Shown here in pieces: positions 1-11,225 of a DNA stretch of 64,000 nucleotides. The stretch's first letter is position 1; every line of letters begins with the position of its first letter. The DNA comes from Halichondria panicea (taxonomy: Eukaryota; Porifera; Demospongiae; Suberitida; Halichondriidae): contig NC_087379.1 in the NCBI RefSeq assembly GCF_963675165.1, forward strand, positions 4,791,442 through 4,855,441, in the 5' to 3' direction. The notes under the pieces were generated by a model. The model searched no databases. It was not told where the DNA came from and saw nothing but the letters and a program-made list of their open reading frames with translations. The translations under genes were made by a program, and so were the position numbers.

Positions 1-1010
1 CTTGCCAGAATATCTAGACCTATATTATAACTAGTCCAAACTCTACTACTCAGCATGAGACACTCGTTATTGTGCATGCCCTTAAACCGCTAATCAATTA
101 AGCCATGGTCTGTTGGGTGCACGTTTTGAAGAGACTATAGGTTGCAAGTAGTCTAGTACCACCGATTAAAAGTGGCAGGTTTGGAGCTATAATTATATAC
201 TATAGCTACACTGAAACGGATTTATTTACTGTGTTGAGGAGATGGGGGAGCAGCTTCATCGCCTTTATAATATCCCCCTCTCAGGACCATGCATGGTTGA
301 TCTTTGTCTGGTGCCTTGATCAGCTTTAGATGTACGAATTGGCATTCGATAATAACAAGGCATCCACAATGCACGAAATCACGATTGACAGCCTGGAATG
401 TTACTGTTTGATCTATCTCACTTCCATGTATGAGAAAATGATCAGATCATGAAGTTGCATCTACATGTATGGTTGTGCCATTGATTGGGTTGCAATATAA
501 ATTATAAATGCACTAATAAGACGTTCTAAGATTATGTAAATTATAGCTGTTGACATATCGAATTAATTTGGACAAATTAAATCACATGCATGGTCAACAA
601 AAGTAGCACTACAATAAAATGAGTCATATTAGTTATATCTAGCTATTGCCCAATAAAGCAAACCTGTGCAATTGTTATTGTGGGAACACGTATCACACTT
701 CTTCAATGACCATTGAGAAGGCAATCAGGCATAACCTTATACAGGCATCAATAGACTCTTGTTTTACAAAGTCGTAACTGATGTCAGCACACACCTATAC
801 CAGACCCACTGCTTGAATATGTCAACTTGTATTCAGTTGTGACAAATACTTAACCTCCTACTTTGTTCTCGAATAAAACACAGTGCCTATTGAGGTCACG
901 TAGCATCACGTTGTGGTAAGTTAATCTTTATAATTATGACTTGTCAGTACCAATGTGTAGGTGGACACTACAGTACAATTATTATAACTAGGAGCATGCA
1001 GAGCATGTTT
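1..1010. other. Non-coding flank, left end of duplicated unit A
   Basis: AT-rich sequence with no convincing exon on either strand. Positions 1 to about 985 match 45028 to about 46010 almost base for base with small indels, so this is the left visible end of the large duplication. Short frames here lack splice context or domain similarity. Whether the duplication extends left of position 1 cannot be seen. Confidence 0.7.
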
Positions 1011-1821
1011 GGGGCGAGCGAGCAATTTTGTATTTGTTGTACAGTCATTTGGTACAATGTGGTAATTTTAAGTTATATGAAATGAACAGTGATTGTGAAT
1101 AACCGAGTAGTCCATGTAGATACGACTTTCCTGTGCCAGCTGTATACCCGGCCGTGACAATTATTCTGTCAGAGTGGTGTAGGGCTGTTGTCTTTGACTG
1201 TGCATGGTGTAACATGAAGTTGACTTACTAAGAGTGAAACATCTATGAGTGAAAGTTCAGCACGAAAGAGCTGGCTGTACAAACTAAGCAAGGAGATATT
1301 ATCACTTTTTGCTGGACCCAAATTACAAGGCTATAGTATACTGTCAGTGTATAAACAATCCTTAAAGCTACTCTTGACCTGTTGTAAGCGTGCCTGTGTG
1401 GCCTCAGAAGTTTCCATCTGAGCTGCTCTGACCTGTCCTAGTGACTGGCCTCGATCTCTGTTTTGTCCTGTTGAGCTAGCAGGTTTATTATCACAAAAAC
1501 ACAAGACTTGGAAGTGAAACATGGCAAGTATGCTGCTGTGACCTCCTGCAGGCGTGCCTGTGTGATCTTAGGCTCAGAAGGTCCCCATCTGAGCTGCTCT
1601 GACCTGCTGTAGGCGTGCTTGTAGCCTCTGTGTCTTGTCTGAGCCTTCGTTCCTGAGTGTAGCTAGCTCTTGTGCCCATGCACAGCTTCACGTAAAAGTT
1701 GGTAAAGGGTCACGAGTACAAAAAACAAATATCGTGCCGGTCCATGACACACACACACACACACACACACAGACAAAATTGCAACGTTCATCACTAGGAA
1801 GGGACTCGCTTCGCTCGCCCC
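1011..1821 (-). mobile_element. GGGGCGAGCG-ended transposable element, decayed
   Basis: An 811-bp block begins GGGGCGAGCGAGC and ends CGCTTCGCTCGCCCC, so its ends are inverted repeats. Read on the minus strand, its first 130 bases (end sequence, a stretch around AACGTTGCAATTTTGTC, a CA/GT microsatellite, then CATGGACCGGCAC) match the left end of the element at 13239-14198. The interior (1370-1640) contains imperfect repeats whose minus-strand frames carry short motifs such as QARLQQVRAAQMETSE in different frames, which looks like decayed coiled-coil coding sequence. The matching place in unit B (about 46015-46075) lacks the element but is not a clean empty site. Class of element unknown. Confidence 0.55.
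1747..1771. repeat. (CA)n microsatellite
   Basis: About 12 uninterrupted CA units inside the GGGGCGAGCG-ended element. The related element at 13239 has a (TATG)n tract at the same place. Confidence 0.9.
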
Positions 1822-2295
1822 AATTATACAGACACAAAAACATGGTCTGGTTCACACTATGGTTCGGAGGAGTGCCTATAGTGGTCCATTAATTATGTTA
1901 ATACTAAATCAACAGTGAAACATAACATGCATACTGGGTGTGCATGTTCATTTTGAGACACATGCATGCATGCAGAACACCATGGATGCTACATACTCAC
2001 ATGAAGGCTCATACCCTGCCAGTAAAAATTGCATGGAGGCTAAAACATGCAGCACTGTACAACTGGATTCTGAACCATATTAAAAGGATCATGTGAAACT
2101 AAAGTCCCAAATGGAACACATAATAATTATGATTATAGCTAACATGCAGTCTGCATGGTTATTGTTGGCACATTTAATTAGACAAGTATGTGTACATGTA
2201 ATTATACAGCAGTATAACGAATTCGAACATTTTTCGATTCACAGTAAAAAATTATGGATTAAAATACAATGTAAAGATCAATTAAATAGAATCAG
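1822..2295. other. Non-coding 3' flank of gene 1
   Basis: No exon seen. The stretch matches about 46070-46559 in unit B. It contains the 3' flank, and probably the 3' UTR, of the minus-strand gene ending at 2296; no canonical AATAAA was found close to the stop on the minus strand. Confidence 0.6.
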
Positions 2296-5200
2296 TTAAA
2301 TTTGTTTAAATTGTGCATAGAATCCTCTGAACGATCCTGGGGAAGACACCTGCAGAGTCACGGTCAAGATATTTCCTGTCCCTGTGACTGTGTACTCGCC
2401 ACACTTCTCCCCACACATCTTCTCAATCAATGGAGCACTAGTTCCAAATCCATCATACACCGAAACAGAATTAGACGAACATTGCTCACTGCTGGGAATA
2501 TCGAAATAAGTGAACATGACTTTGAATGTTCCAGCACCGAAAATTATCCAATTGCATTCAGGATTTATGGTGCCAGGGAGGATAGGGCCTAAGGGCAAAT
2601 TAGTTGGTCCGAACGTGTCATTAACGTTCATGAATCCACCACAAGCGAACTTTCCCGGAGGGTTGGATGGTAAAACAGGGCAATTCGGAGTGGGTGGTGG
2701 TAGCGTAGTGGGGGCGAGGGTGGTTGGAGGTGTAGTCGTGGTAGGACGAGTGGTAGGTCTAATAGTTGGACCTGGTGTTACCGTGGCTACTGTAGTTGGC
2801 CTGGTGGTGGGCGGGGGAGTGGTTGGATTTGGTGATGTTGTGGCTACTGTAGTTGGCCTGGTGGTGGGTATGGGAGTGGTTGGATATGGTGTTGTTGTGG
2901 ATACTGTAGTTGGCCTGGTGGTGGGCGGGGGAGTGGTTGGACAGACTATCGTGTACTCAATCCTGAATCCCTTACGCTTAGGGCCGTGTATTGGTCCAGC
3001 AAAGAAGTATAGTCTGGTATTGCCTGTTGTAGTGATGGGAGAAGGTCTAGCAAGGTCACAAATGGTGTGATTCAATTTCTCGTATATTTTCAGGTAATCT
3101 TTGGGGCAATTTTGAGAAGATTTTCCTGCTATTCCAAATGCATTAATATCAAAGCTCAATTCAACACTGCAGTCTGTCGATGGTACCTGGATGTCCCATT
3201 GACACTCGAAATTTACAGGGTAGGTCTCGGGCCAGGATGGGGTTTGGATGCTACCAGCGGCAGCAGTTGACAATCCTCCACACAACAAGATAGTTTTAGG
3301 ATCAGTGATGTCTTCTATAGTCTCAGTTACGATCGTTTCAGGCTCAATTACAAACCATCCATCGCTGTTGTCTGCACATGCACTCATCGATATCTGCAGA
3401 CAAACAAAAAGAGTGAACACAAAGCATGTACACGTAGAAGATCTGAAAGCTTGTATAGTATATTTTAGTAATGTGCTTTGCTACAACTACGTAGGAAAAC
3501 TAAACACACCTTCGCAAGTAAGTCCATTATCTGCCAATTTGTATCCCTTGGAACAGTTGCATTCGTACGACCCTGGAACGTTTGTGCACAAATGTTGACA
3601 GCCTCCATTTCTTGTGAGGCACTCGTTCACCTCATCACAAGACACCCTGTCTGATGAGAGGTAGTACCCCTTAGGGCATAAACATCTCGCCGTATCAACG
3701 TCACCAGAGACAACCTCACAGGAATGCTCACAATTGGCAATCAAACAAGGGTCCATGGTATCATCTATGTGAGAAACAATTCTGTCATATAAATATATTA
3801 TAGGTATAACGAACGACTGTTCGACTAACAGTGTGTCTATGAAAACTAAACGCACCTTCGCAAGTAAGTCCATTATCTGCCAATTTGTATCCCTTGGAAC
3901 AGCTGCATTCGTACGACCCTGGAACGTTTGTGCACAAATCTTGACAGCCTCCATTTCTTGTGAGGCACTCATTCACCTCATCACAAGACACCCTGTTAGA
4001 TGAGAGGTCGTACCCCTTAGGGCATAAACATCTCGCCGTATCAACGTCACCAGGGACAACCTCACAGGAATGCTCACAATTGGCAATCAAACAAGGGTCA
4101 ACGGTATCATCAGCGTCTACGTGAGAAACAAGTTATTTCATTATTTCTGCCATTAAATATTATAGGTATAACGACTGTTTGACTAAAAATTCTGTCAGTG
4201 TGTCTATGAAAATTAAAAGCACCTTCACAAGTAAATCCATTATCTGCCAATTTGTACCCCTTGATACAGCTGCATTCGTACGACCCTGGAATATTTGTGC
4301 AGAAATGTTGACAGCCTCCATTTCTTGCGAGGCACTCGTTCTCCTCATCACAAGACACCCTATCTGATGAGAGGTCGTACCCCTTAGGGCATAAACATCT
4401 GGCCGTAAGAACGTCACCAGGGACAACTACACAGGAATGCTCGCATTTGGTAATCAAACAAGGGTCCATGGTTCCATCAGCATCTGAGAAACAATTAATT
4501 TATATCACGACTGTTTGGTTTAGAATCCCTAGCACTAAAGGAATATGTAGAGGAATAAGCTAGCCTTGTGCAAATAATTATGCATACATGTACATACCTA
4601 CAACACATGTTTTCCCATCAGAGAGTAGCCTGTAGCCATCCTCACACACACAGTGGAAAGAGCCGCCTTTATTTATACACTTGTGATCACAGCCCCCTTT
4701 GTCCAGGGCACATTCATTCACATCTACACGGAAGAGAAAAATAAATATAGGTATACATGTATGATTTTGTATCGACATACTTACCAAAACATTGCTTGTG
4801 GTCACTGGATAAGAAGAATCCTTTAGGGCAGTGACATTCGTATGACCCAGGAAAGTTTGTACAGTTGTGAGAACAGTATGCACCATACGCACACTCATCG
4901 AAATCTTCAGACTCAAACGTTAAATTAAATCCTTTCAAGCCAGCCCTCTGATTTGAGCTATCAGTGTGGAATCGAATGTACGCAATATTGGTAGTCGTAT
5001 AGGTGTTAATAATTCGATCCGATGATTGACAATACTTTCCGATACCGTATCCATTTCGGTTAAAGTTCTCGTGAATATGTAAGTAGTCATTTACACAGCC
5101 TTGGCTGTAAAGGGTGAAAATGAATAATCATGAATCACTCTATGTCAATAGTACATAACATCAGCATGAGGGGATAAATACGTAAATGCTATACACCTAT

Positions 5201-6768
5201 ATACTAACATACATCAATTTATTATTCTTACTTGTAGTCCATATCCAGTTCTACTGTGAACCTTATTCGATACCCCTCTTCAACTCTGATTGTCCACTCG
5301 CAGTCAGTATCGTGTGAGTAGACGCCATATTCTGGTGAGCTGAAGGAGCCACTCGAGACACCATCGAAGACACTGCCACATGCAAACTCGTGAGGTGGAA
5401 GGGTTGGCTCGGACACTATCTCATCTGGCACAAAGGTCGTTCTTGGGGGGTGGTCTTCAGTAGAATCTAAGATGGGAATAAGTAACATGATACGTCATTT
5501 TAATCGGTCTATGCATGCAGAAACTTAACTATCATAGCACTAAAAGCATGCATAAAATAACATCTGCTGGCTGTGAAATGGCTTTAAACTGTCATTTTAA
5601 GATCCTTACTTGAGCATTTACAGAAGAGGTTGGCTCTAAGGATATCCAGAGAACTCAAAGTATGGGCTTCTCCAACTGGTATACTTGGATCAAGTGCAAC
5701 TATCGTATCCAGATGAGAACTGTGTGCAAAAGAGTTTTTATTGTAATGCATAATACTGTTGTAGTCGTATCCAACTCCAAGTAAATCCACTTCATCATGA
5801 CTGAGTTTTGTGAACTGTGAGAGTACACTCCTCCCCGGTTTAAGATTATTCTCGATTATATCAATGTACTCGTCTCTGTCAGGCCTGTTGTGTTCGTGGT
5901 AGAATCCGATAACATGTCCAAGCTCATGCACTGCACTACTAAATGAAAAGCAAGACGGGCCAATTGAAACCCTCTGTTGATTGGATGTTCTGCCAACATA
6001 TGATCCACACCTAAACAATACAGATAGAAGTGATAAGCAACCAAATTCATTGTAATTTTGCTGTATCACCATTCAAATACAATCATCTCGCTATTGTTGC
6101 TAATTCACAGTTATAACCAATGTTGAATAGAGATGGTATACCAGTGCATCTATACTATATCTCACCCTGGACCAGGATAGATGAAGATGTAATTATCTTC
6201 AGTTGTCCTCTTCATAAAGCGTACGCAGGTGTGCTCCTCCCAATGCGCCAATGCCTCGGTTACGACACGCTGTTGTTTCTCTGTAATAGGTGTAAAATAT
6301 AATTAAGATTATTCATGGACGTTCGCGACTATAAAAATGTCCACACAATACACAATACCAGGTACAAATACTCACCATAATAGAATTCATCTATAATGTA
6401 AGGAATGACACAGTTGGGCCATTGCCAACTCTTGGGCTTGACAACGGCTCTCTTTTGTTTTCCCTGCGAGGACTCTTTATAACTCAGCTTCTCATTCAAT
6501 AGCTCTCGGTAGTTCTTTGTGAAGTAAGTTATATCTCCAACTTTTATTGTGAAATCTGCGCAGTGGACAGTAACATTGTTAGTGTGTGTGAAACTACTCA
6601 TCCCAATTTCTTGAACTTACCAGTGTCTACAGTTGGGTCATAAACAATTGTCCTTTCTTCAGCAATTTCATTATTTTCTCTTACATCTTCAATTTTAATT
6701 GGTAAGCACTCCACTGCATATGTAGTTGTCAAAGCAAGCAGACACATTAACAAAGCTTGATTCTTCAT
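2296..6768 (-). CDS. Gene 1: secreted astacin metalloprotease with CUB and EGF modules (11 exons)
   Basis: Predicted exons, from the start: 6768-6621, 6555-6376, 6280-6166, 6010-5610, 5466-5232, 5104-4785, 4723-4598, 4483-4223, 4116-3856, 3764-3510, 3371-2296. All have GT-AG borders, phases match throughout, and the sum is 3378 nt (1125 residues). The product starts with a signal peptide ([18 protein letters not shown]), a propeptide with VGDI resembling the family aspartate switch, and a KQKR cleavage site before the mature start. The catalytic domain has [18 protein letters not shown] and the Met-turn NSIMHY, so all zinc ligands are present. A CUB domain split over exons 5-6, eight EGF modules, and two CUB domains around a Thr/Pro-rich linker follow. 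The family comprises zinc endopeptidases acting outside the cell (tolloid/BMP-1-like architecture); substrate unknown. It is divergently paired with gene 2. Confidence 0.9.
2700..2945 (-). repeat. 57-nt minisatellite coding the Thr/Pro linker
   Basis: About three imperfect copies of a 57-nt unit encode a 19-residue Thr/Pro repeat (core [11 protein letters not shown]) between the last two CUB domains of gene 1. The linker resembles O-glycosylated mucin-type spacers. Gene 3 (about 30535-30655), gene 4 (about 36555-36640) and gene 5 (about 42010-42095) carry different copy numbers, so the spacer length varies between paralogues. Confidence 0.8.
3510..4483 (-). repeat. Tandem exon triplication, two EGF modules per exon
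   Basis: Exons 4483-4223 (261 nt), 4116-3856 (261 nt) and 3764-3510 (255 nt) of gene 1 are near copies. Each codes one module beginning DPCLI and ending in SCDE, then one beginning NECL and ending TCEG. The introns between them also share sequence (for example ATTATAGGTATAACGA), so the unit duplicated as genomic DNA. The last two copies are the most alike. All three are phase 1-1, so copy number can change without breaking the frame. Confidence 0.88.
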
Positions 6769-7596
6769 TCTTCTTTTGATCCTTTCTTACTCTTTTTATG
6801 ATGTTGAAAGCACAGTTATACTGACTGCATGAGCTTGCAGCTATTATATAGGAGCAAGAGTTCAAATTCCTGATAGGAGATATCTAGTGTATTCTACTGT
6901 ACACTATAAATAGATACATGTAGCTACTTCCTTAGTCTATACCAGAAATCCAAGAAATGCTTATTGTGTTCAGCTTGGCTTACTGGTTTTGTAACTTGAG
7001 GAGTTGGTTTCCTAGGAGAGGAGATGTGGTGAAAGATCAAGATGTTTGCAAACCACTAATATTAATTTTGTGTCCTATTGTCTATGGCAATTTCATTAGA
7101 CACCATTGTTCTCCATAGAAACCATAAAGTGGATGCTCAAAAACTTGTTTAATATCACTAAGTAGTTATCTCTGCTCTAAAAATTGCGAGCTTGCTTCTT
7201 AACTATTAATATGGTGGCGCTGTACGATTATAATTCAGGTGTCTATAGCCGGCTAAAGAGCAAGTCAGCCAACGGCACCATAAATTTAGTTTTGTAGTCA
7301 AAGTGGGAGTGTATCAGACAAAGTTACCACAGTTTCAACTGCCATGTACTGGATCTGGCTGGCTGCATGTCACTGCAGCAGACCTGCATGCTCACAGCTA
7401 GCTAGCTACATACAGGGGACAGAGTAGAGTTGTTCTGACTTTGGGATACTGTCATTTACTGATCTTGATTTCCGGCTATGAAGCCATAGATACCACCTCA
7501 CTAATTGAGGGAGAACAAAGAGGCAGCACTGTGTTCTATATACGGCCGGACTGCAAGAGGTCTCCCTGACAGCAGAGAGAACCTGGCGCATTAAGG
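6769..7596. promoter_or_regulatory. Divergent promoter region between genes 1 and 2
   Basis: About 830 bp separates the minus-strand start at 6768 from the plus-strand start at 7597, so both genes may share this region. It contains the gene 1 TATA-like box and a TATATA at about 7536-7541, roughly 57 bp before the gene 2 ATG. The counterpart in unit B is 47015-47794. No other elements are claimed. Confidence 0.45.
6842..6850 (-). promoter_or_regulatory. TATA-like box of gene 1
   Basis: Minus-strand CTATATAATAG lies about 75-80 bp upstream of the ATG at 6768 and is preceded by TTGCTCC. Gene 5 has TTGCTCCC just before its TATAAAA, so the two core promoters look related. Confidence 0.5.
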
Positions 7597-7749
7597 ATGT
7601 GTGGGGGATTAACTCTGACTCTTTTGTCCCTGGCTGTGGGTCTGCTTCTCTGTGGACAAAGGACTCTTTGTCAACTCCTTCCTGACCTTTCTGATCCTTG
7701 TGCTAGCTCAGGTATGTTGGAGGATTTGTACCATGGTACATAAGTTATA

Positions 7750-7885
7750 GTTAAACAATGGCCTCGAGTGGTATATTTGATTTACACGCGAGAGTAATCT
7801 GATAAACCACGAGGCGCAGCCGAGTTGGTTTATCTGATTACTCGAGCGTGTAAAGCAAATATACCACGAGAGGCCATAGTTTAAC
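7750..7885. repeat. Palindromic hairpin element in gene 2 intron 1
   Basis: A nearly complete inverted repeat: AGTTAAACAATGGCCTCG on the left is mirrored on the right, with arms of about 60 bp around a short GC-rich centre (GAGGCGCAGCCGAG). Unit B lacks this stretch and everything up to about 8690. It is probably a small non-autonomous element. Confidence 0.7.
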
Positions 7886-8553
7886 TGGCTTGTACTATGT
7901 TTAGAACTGTACTACTATGTTTAGCTACTTCCTGTCATGCTTCTTCAATGAATATGCTTATAACTACTGTTTGACGTCACTGTTGCTATAGCTATGCAAT
8001 GAATTTGCTATCTTTTTAAAAAGCGCGATGGCTGATTCAAGCAAGCGTCTATGATTCAAGCAAGCAATTGTGAAGGCTGTGTTTCTGCATCTTTATAGAA
8101 GGCACTTCAAGAAACTACACTGGTGCTACTTGTCTACAAAGAGTGCAAATGTACCCGAAAATATCATTCCACAAGCCTACTGTACTGGCCCAGTGCAGTG
8201 CTGTCTCTTTAGTCTGAGAAACACTTGGCAGTCTGGACCCTTCTTACTGCTCCTGGTCCCATGCAGCAATGCAATAAGCAGGTTGTGACAACCAATGTTG
8301 AAAGTTGAAAAAAAGCAACACAAACAAACCAGTATCGTTCGGTTCACGGAGTTCTTCCAAATTTGCCTCCTTTTTGGAACTATTCATCGCTCGAACTTGG
8401 CTCTTTTTATGTTGACTAAAACATTAGTAGACCCTTTTTTGTATTGAATTCTCTCTAGCTCTAATATTGATTGAATTGAGTAGATCTAGTGTGTCATTGT
8501 TTTAATTGAAACAGTGTGTCAAAAAACCCAATTTTGTTGCAGCTGTACATGTA

Positions 8554-8628
8554 GTTTGACCACAAGCCACGGTATATGGCTGTTATACACTAGGGTATAA
8601 CAGCCATATACCATGGCTGTGGTCAGAC
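8554..8628. repeat. 75-bp near-perfect hairpin
   Basis: Arms of about 35 bp (core GGTATATGGCTGTTATAC) around a 6-nt loop, with only a few mismatches. Absent from unit B. Its size and symmetry fit a tiny foldback element; it lies in a gene 2 intron and would form a stem in the transcript. Confidence 0.7.
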
Positions 8629-8773
8629 AGGTTGTATAAGTAGTATAAACTACAACTGAAGCCTTTGATCTTTGGTGCAACCATAGTACAATAAAAAAAA
8701 AAACGTTCTCTGCTATGAATACTGAAACTGAACAAAAATGACAGGGTTCATCAGGTATGCACATATTAAATCA

Positions 8774-9253
8774 TAGTCTCATGCATCAGCCGCCCTGGGC
8801 CTGAGATAGTCCGTCTGAGCACTTTAGTCTGAACTTTTTTGGCCAGGTCGGAATTCCGACCTGACCAATCAGATCAAGGATTGATAAAATTAAAGGAAAT
8901 AAAGAATGACAAAAAGCGTATGCGTTCTCTACAGTAGGATGCATTTATAGCTGGCGCTAGTCAGCCTAACTGTGGCTACTGTTAGCCAGTCAAGGAGCTA
9001 TAGTAAGTTGAGTTGACTGCACTAGTGCCGTGCAATCTTTTTCTTGTTCTTTTAGCAACGTTCTTGGAGCAAGTCAAACAAAAATTCATAGCTGCTAGTC
9101 AAGCGTTTGCGGCTGACCTTTTGCATGGGTGGCCGTAATTGAATTATTCTGGTTTTGACACTGCGTAATTACAATTAACATTCCATTGTGGAATGACCTT
9201 TAGACTAAAGTGGTCAGACTGACTCTCCCAAGGCAGGCTGATTCATGAGACTA
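8774..9253. mobile_element. 480-bp TIR element with 9-bp target duplication (MULE-like MITE)
   Basis: The ends are TAGTCTCATGCATCAGCC and, inverted, TAGTCTCATGAATCAGCC. It is flanked on both sides by ATTAAATCA (8765-8773 and 9254-9262). Unit B has a single ATTAAATCA with no insert near 48020, which is the empty site. A 9-bp duplication is typical of Mutator-type elements. No coding capacity is seen. A related palindromic pair is at 34835-34962. Confidence 0.8.
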
Positions 9254-9370
9254 ATTAAATCATTGCTGATTGATAGCGGAAATTAATTTCTGTGTATAGC
9301 CACGAGTTGGTTCGTTGAGTTTTAAAAGAAGAAACTTGGAATTTATTTGTGGGATTTAGATCTATTTCCT

Positions 9371-9408
9371 ACACACGCACACACGCACACACACACACAC
9401 ACACATGC
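9371..9408. repeat. (CA)n microsatellite
   Basis: An interrupted CACACGCACACACAC tract in intron 1 of gene 2, much shorter in unit B near 48140. Confidence 0.85.
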
Positions 9409-9504
9409 AACAGATCTGGGGTTGTGGAATGCAATAATTATAATGTGTCGATCAATTAAGCCATCAAGAGAACTATAAGAATTATTCTCATCATGCTACT
9501 ATTA

Positions 9505-10003
9505 CTGTGCTAGCCTCGTTCCTAGCCTCGTTGTCTCTAAAATAACGCTAGGTCGCCAACTACGCCTGGTATTGATTGTATCTGGGCGTGGTTAGGAACC
9601 AAAAAACAAAAGCAGAGAGATTTTGCAAGAACAAGACACTTTTCGACAAGGGCCGGCAGTGTTGGCCCTACCTACTAGCTTGTATAGTCCATCACAAAGG
9701 GCAGCAATTGATAGCAAAGAGTCTTGCCATACCATGTTGAAAACTAGACAAAGATGTTTCTTCATTCCGAGAGGTGCTTGAGAGCCTGGGCCTATCCTGC
9801 GAGGCCTTCTTGCTTCAGCAAGATAATTTATATGTTAGTCTGAACAACCTTAAACTTGTGTTGCATAGCGAAATTATGACAGGAAACAAAATGTGAAGAA
9901 TCTCTGCTTTTGTTTCCGGTTCCTCAGATACAATCATTACCAGGCCGTATTTTTCAACTTCAGAAAAATTGGCCTGGGACTGAGGCTATAATTCCTGCGC
10001 TGG
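9505..10003. mobile_element. Long-TIR element, shorter copy
   Basis: Left arm (CTGGGCGTGGTTAGGAACC followed by ACAAAAGCAGAGAG) and right arm (TCTCTGCTTTTGTTTCCGG) are inverted copies, with further symmetry towards the ends. The unit B copy at 48246-48862 is longer in the middle and probably closer to the original. No transposase is seen. Confidence 0.55.
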
Positions 10004-10722
10004 AAATCGTACAGGAAAACGGTGCTAGTAAGAGCAACTAGTAATTGCACGGTGCCAAGCCATAATTGGACTGGGTTTTCCGAATAACGCTGCAGCTAAG
10101 AATGCTGCAATGAAAACTGTATCATAAAAAATAATGATCGGCAATATATCCACATAGAGTATGGTCTCTCTCGTGCAATAATAGGATTCAAAACAAGCAC
10201 TGGCATGCATGATACATGGTAAATAACACTAGCTTCCTTGTGCAATCTAGATAACATATGCCATTGCCCATAATTATGGTTACACTCTTAACTTAATTAT
10301 ACTAACAAGCCAAAGTGCATGAAGGAATTATATGTCTAGACAGCAGGCTCACAGTAGTACCATGTTCCTGTTTTCCTCAATGCAGCTACCCAGGTTCATG
10401 ATATTGACGTAGCCTATTTTCCTCCCTCCCTACTCCCCCAAAATGAGTCGCCTAGCGACAGTGGAGGCGAAGACAGGAAGAAAAGGGGAGCTACCAGTGA
10501 GAATCGAAAGCTGTGGCCAAATGGAGTCGTATATTACACCTTTTCAAGCAGATTCAATGGTAACTGTGATCGTGTATTGCGTTATAACTATGCTTAGATC
10601 ATGTTTGCCATTAATACTGCAATCTGATTGGCTAAAGGAAGTGTTCTATCTAACTTAGAAAATAGCAAAAATTAGATAAATCTGATTGGCTAAATACTCA
10701 TGGTTGCTATGATCTAAAATGC

Positions 10723-10854
10723 TTAGACACTGTTTAGGAAGTTTCCACACGATTTAGAAGTCCTCAGGGCTAGTAGAACCCTCACTGCGTTTGGGATACT
10801 ACAACCAGCCCTTGGGCTTCTAAATAATGTAGAAACTTCCTAAACAGTGTCTAA
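10723..10854. repeat. 132-bp palindromic element
   Basis: Starts TTAGACACTGTTTAGGAAGT and ends with the inverse, with additional inner pairing. It lies in a 260-bp stretch (about 10605-10865) present in unit A and missing from unit B, directly after the donor of the gene 2 propeptide exon. Confidence 0.6.
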
Positions 10855-11225
10855 CTATTATTTGTACATTAACAAACCCTAGGGGCTTGTACAGTGTTGT
10901 AGTTGGGAGCATAATCTACTAAGACCATCTCAAGAACGAGTCCAAGGTTCAGTGTATGTATAGTACCTGCCAATGCTCAATTATTTGGGGCAAAGAGCCT
11001 CTCATCCCCTTGGAGTAAGAACTACAAACATGAAGCTCTAGTCTAGTGATTCCAAGAGTTGTTTGTGCCAAAAGCTCAGCTTACACACACATGCATGAAC
11101 AGAAGGAAACATGTGTTGGCTTTATTCTGTGGTTTCTATAACAGCACTTTGTTGTGCTCTTCAAAACCTCCGCTATTTGTGGGTGTAGTAGTGGAAGGAG
11201 TAGAGGTAGTCAACTGGTGAACCAC

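Noticed and set aside
2700-2945. CRISPR-like periodic repeat
   Set aside because: The 57-nt periodicity is coding (19 residues), has no unique spacers, and the genome is eukaryotic.
2510-3070. Long plus-strand frames rich in Val and Gly (also at 30532, 36463, 41933)
   Set aside because: They are the antisense of the Thr/Pro linker minisatellite and CUB exon of minus-strand genes.
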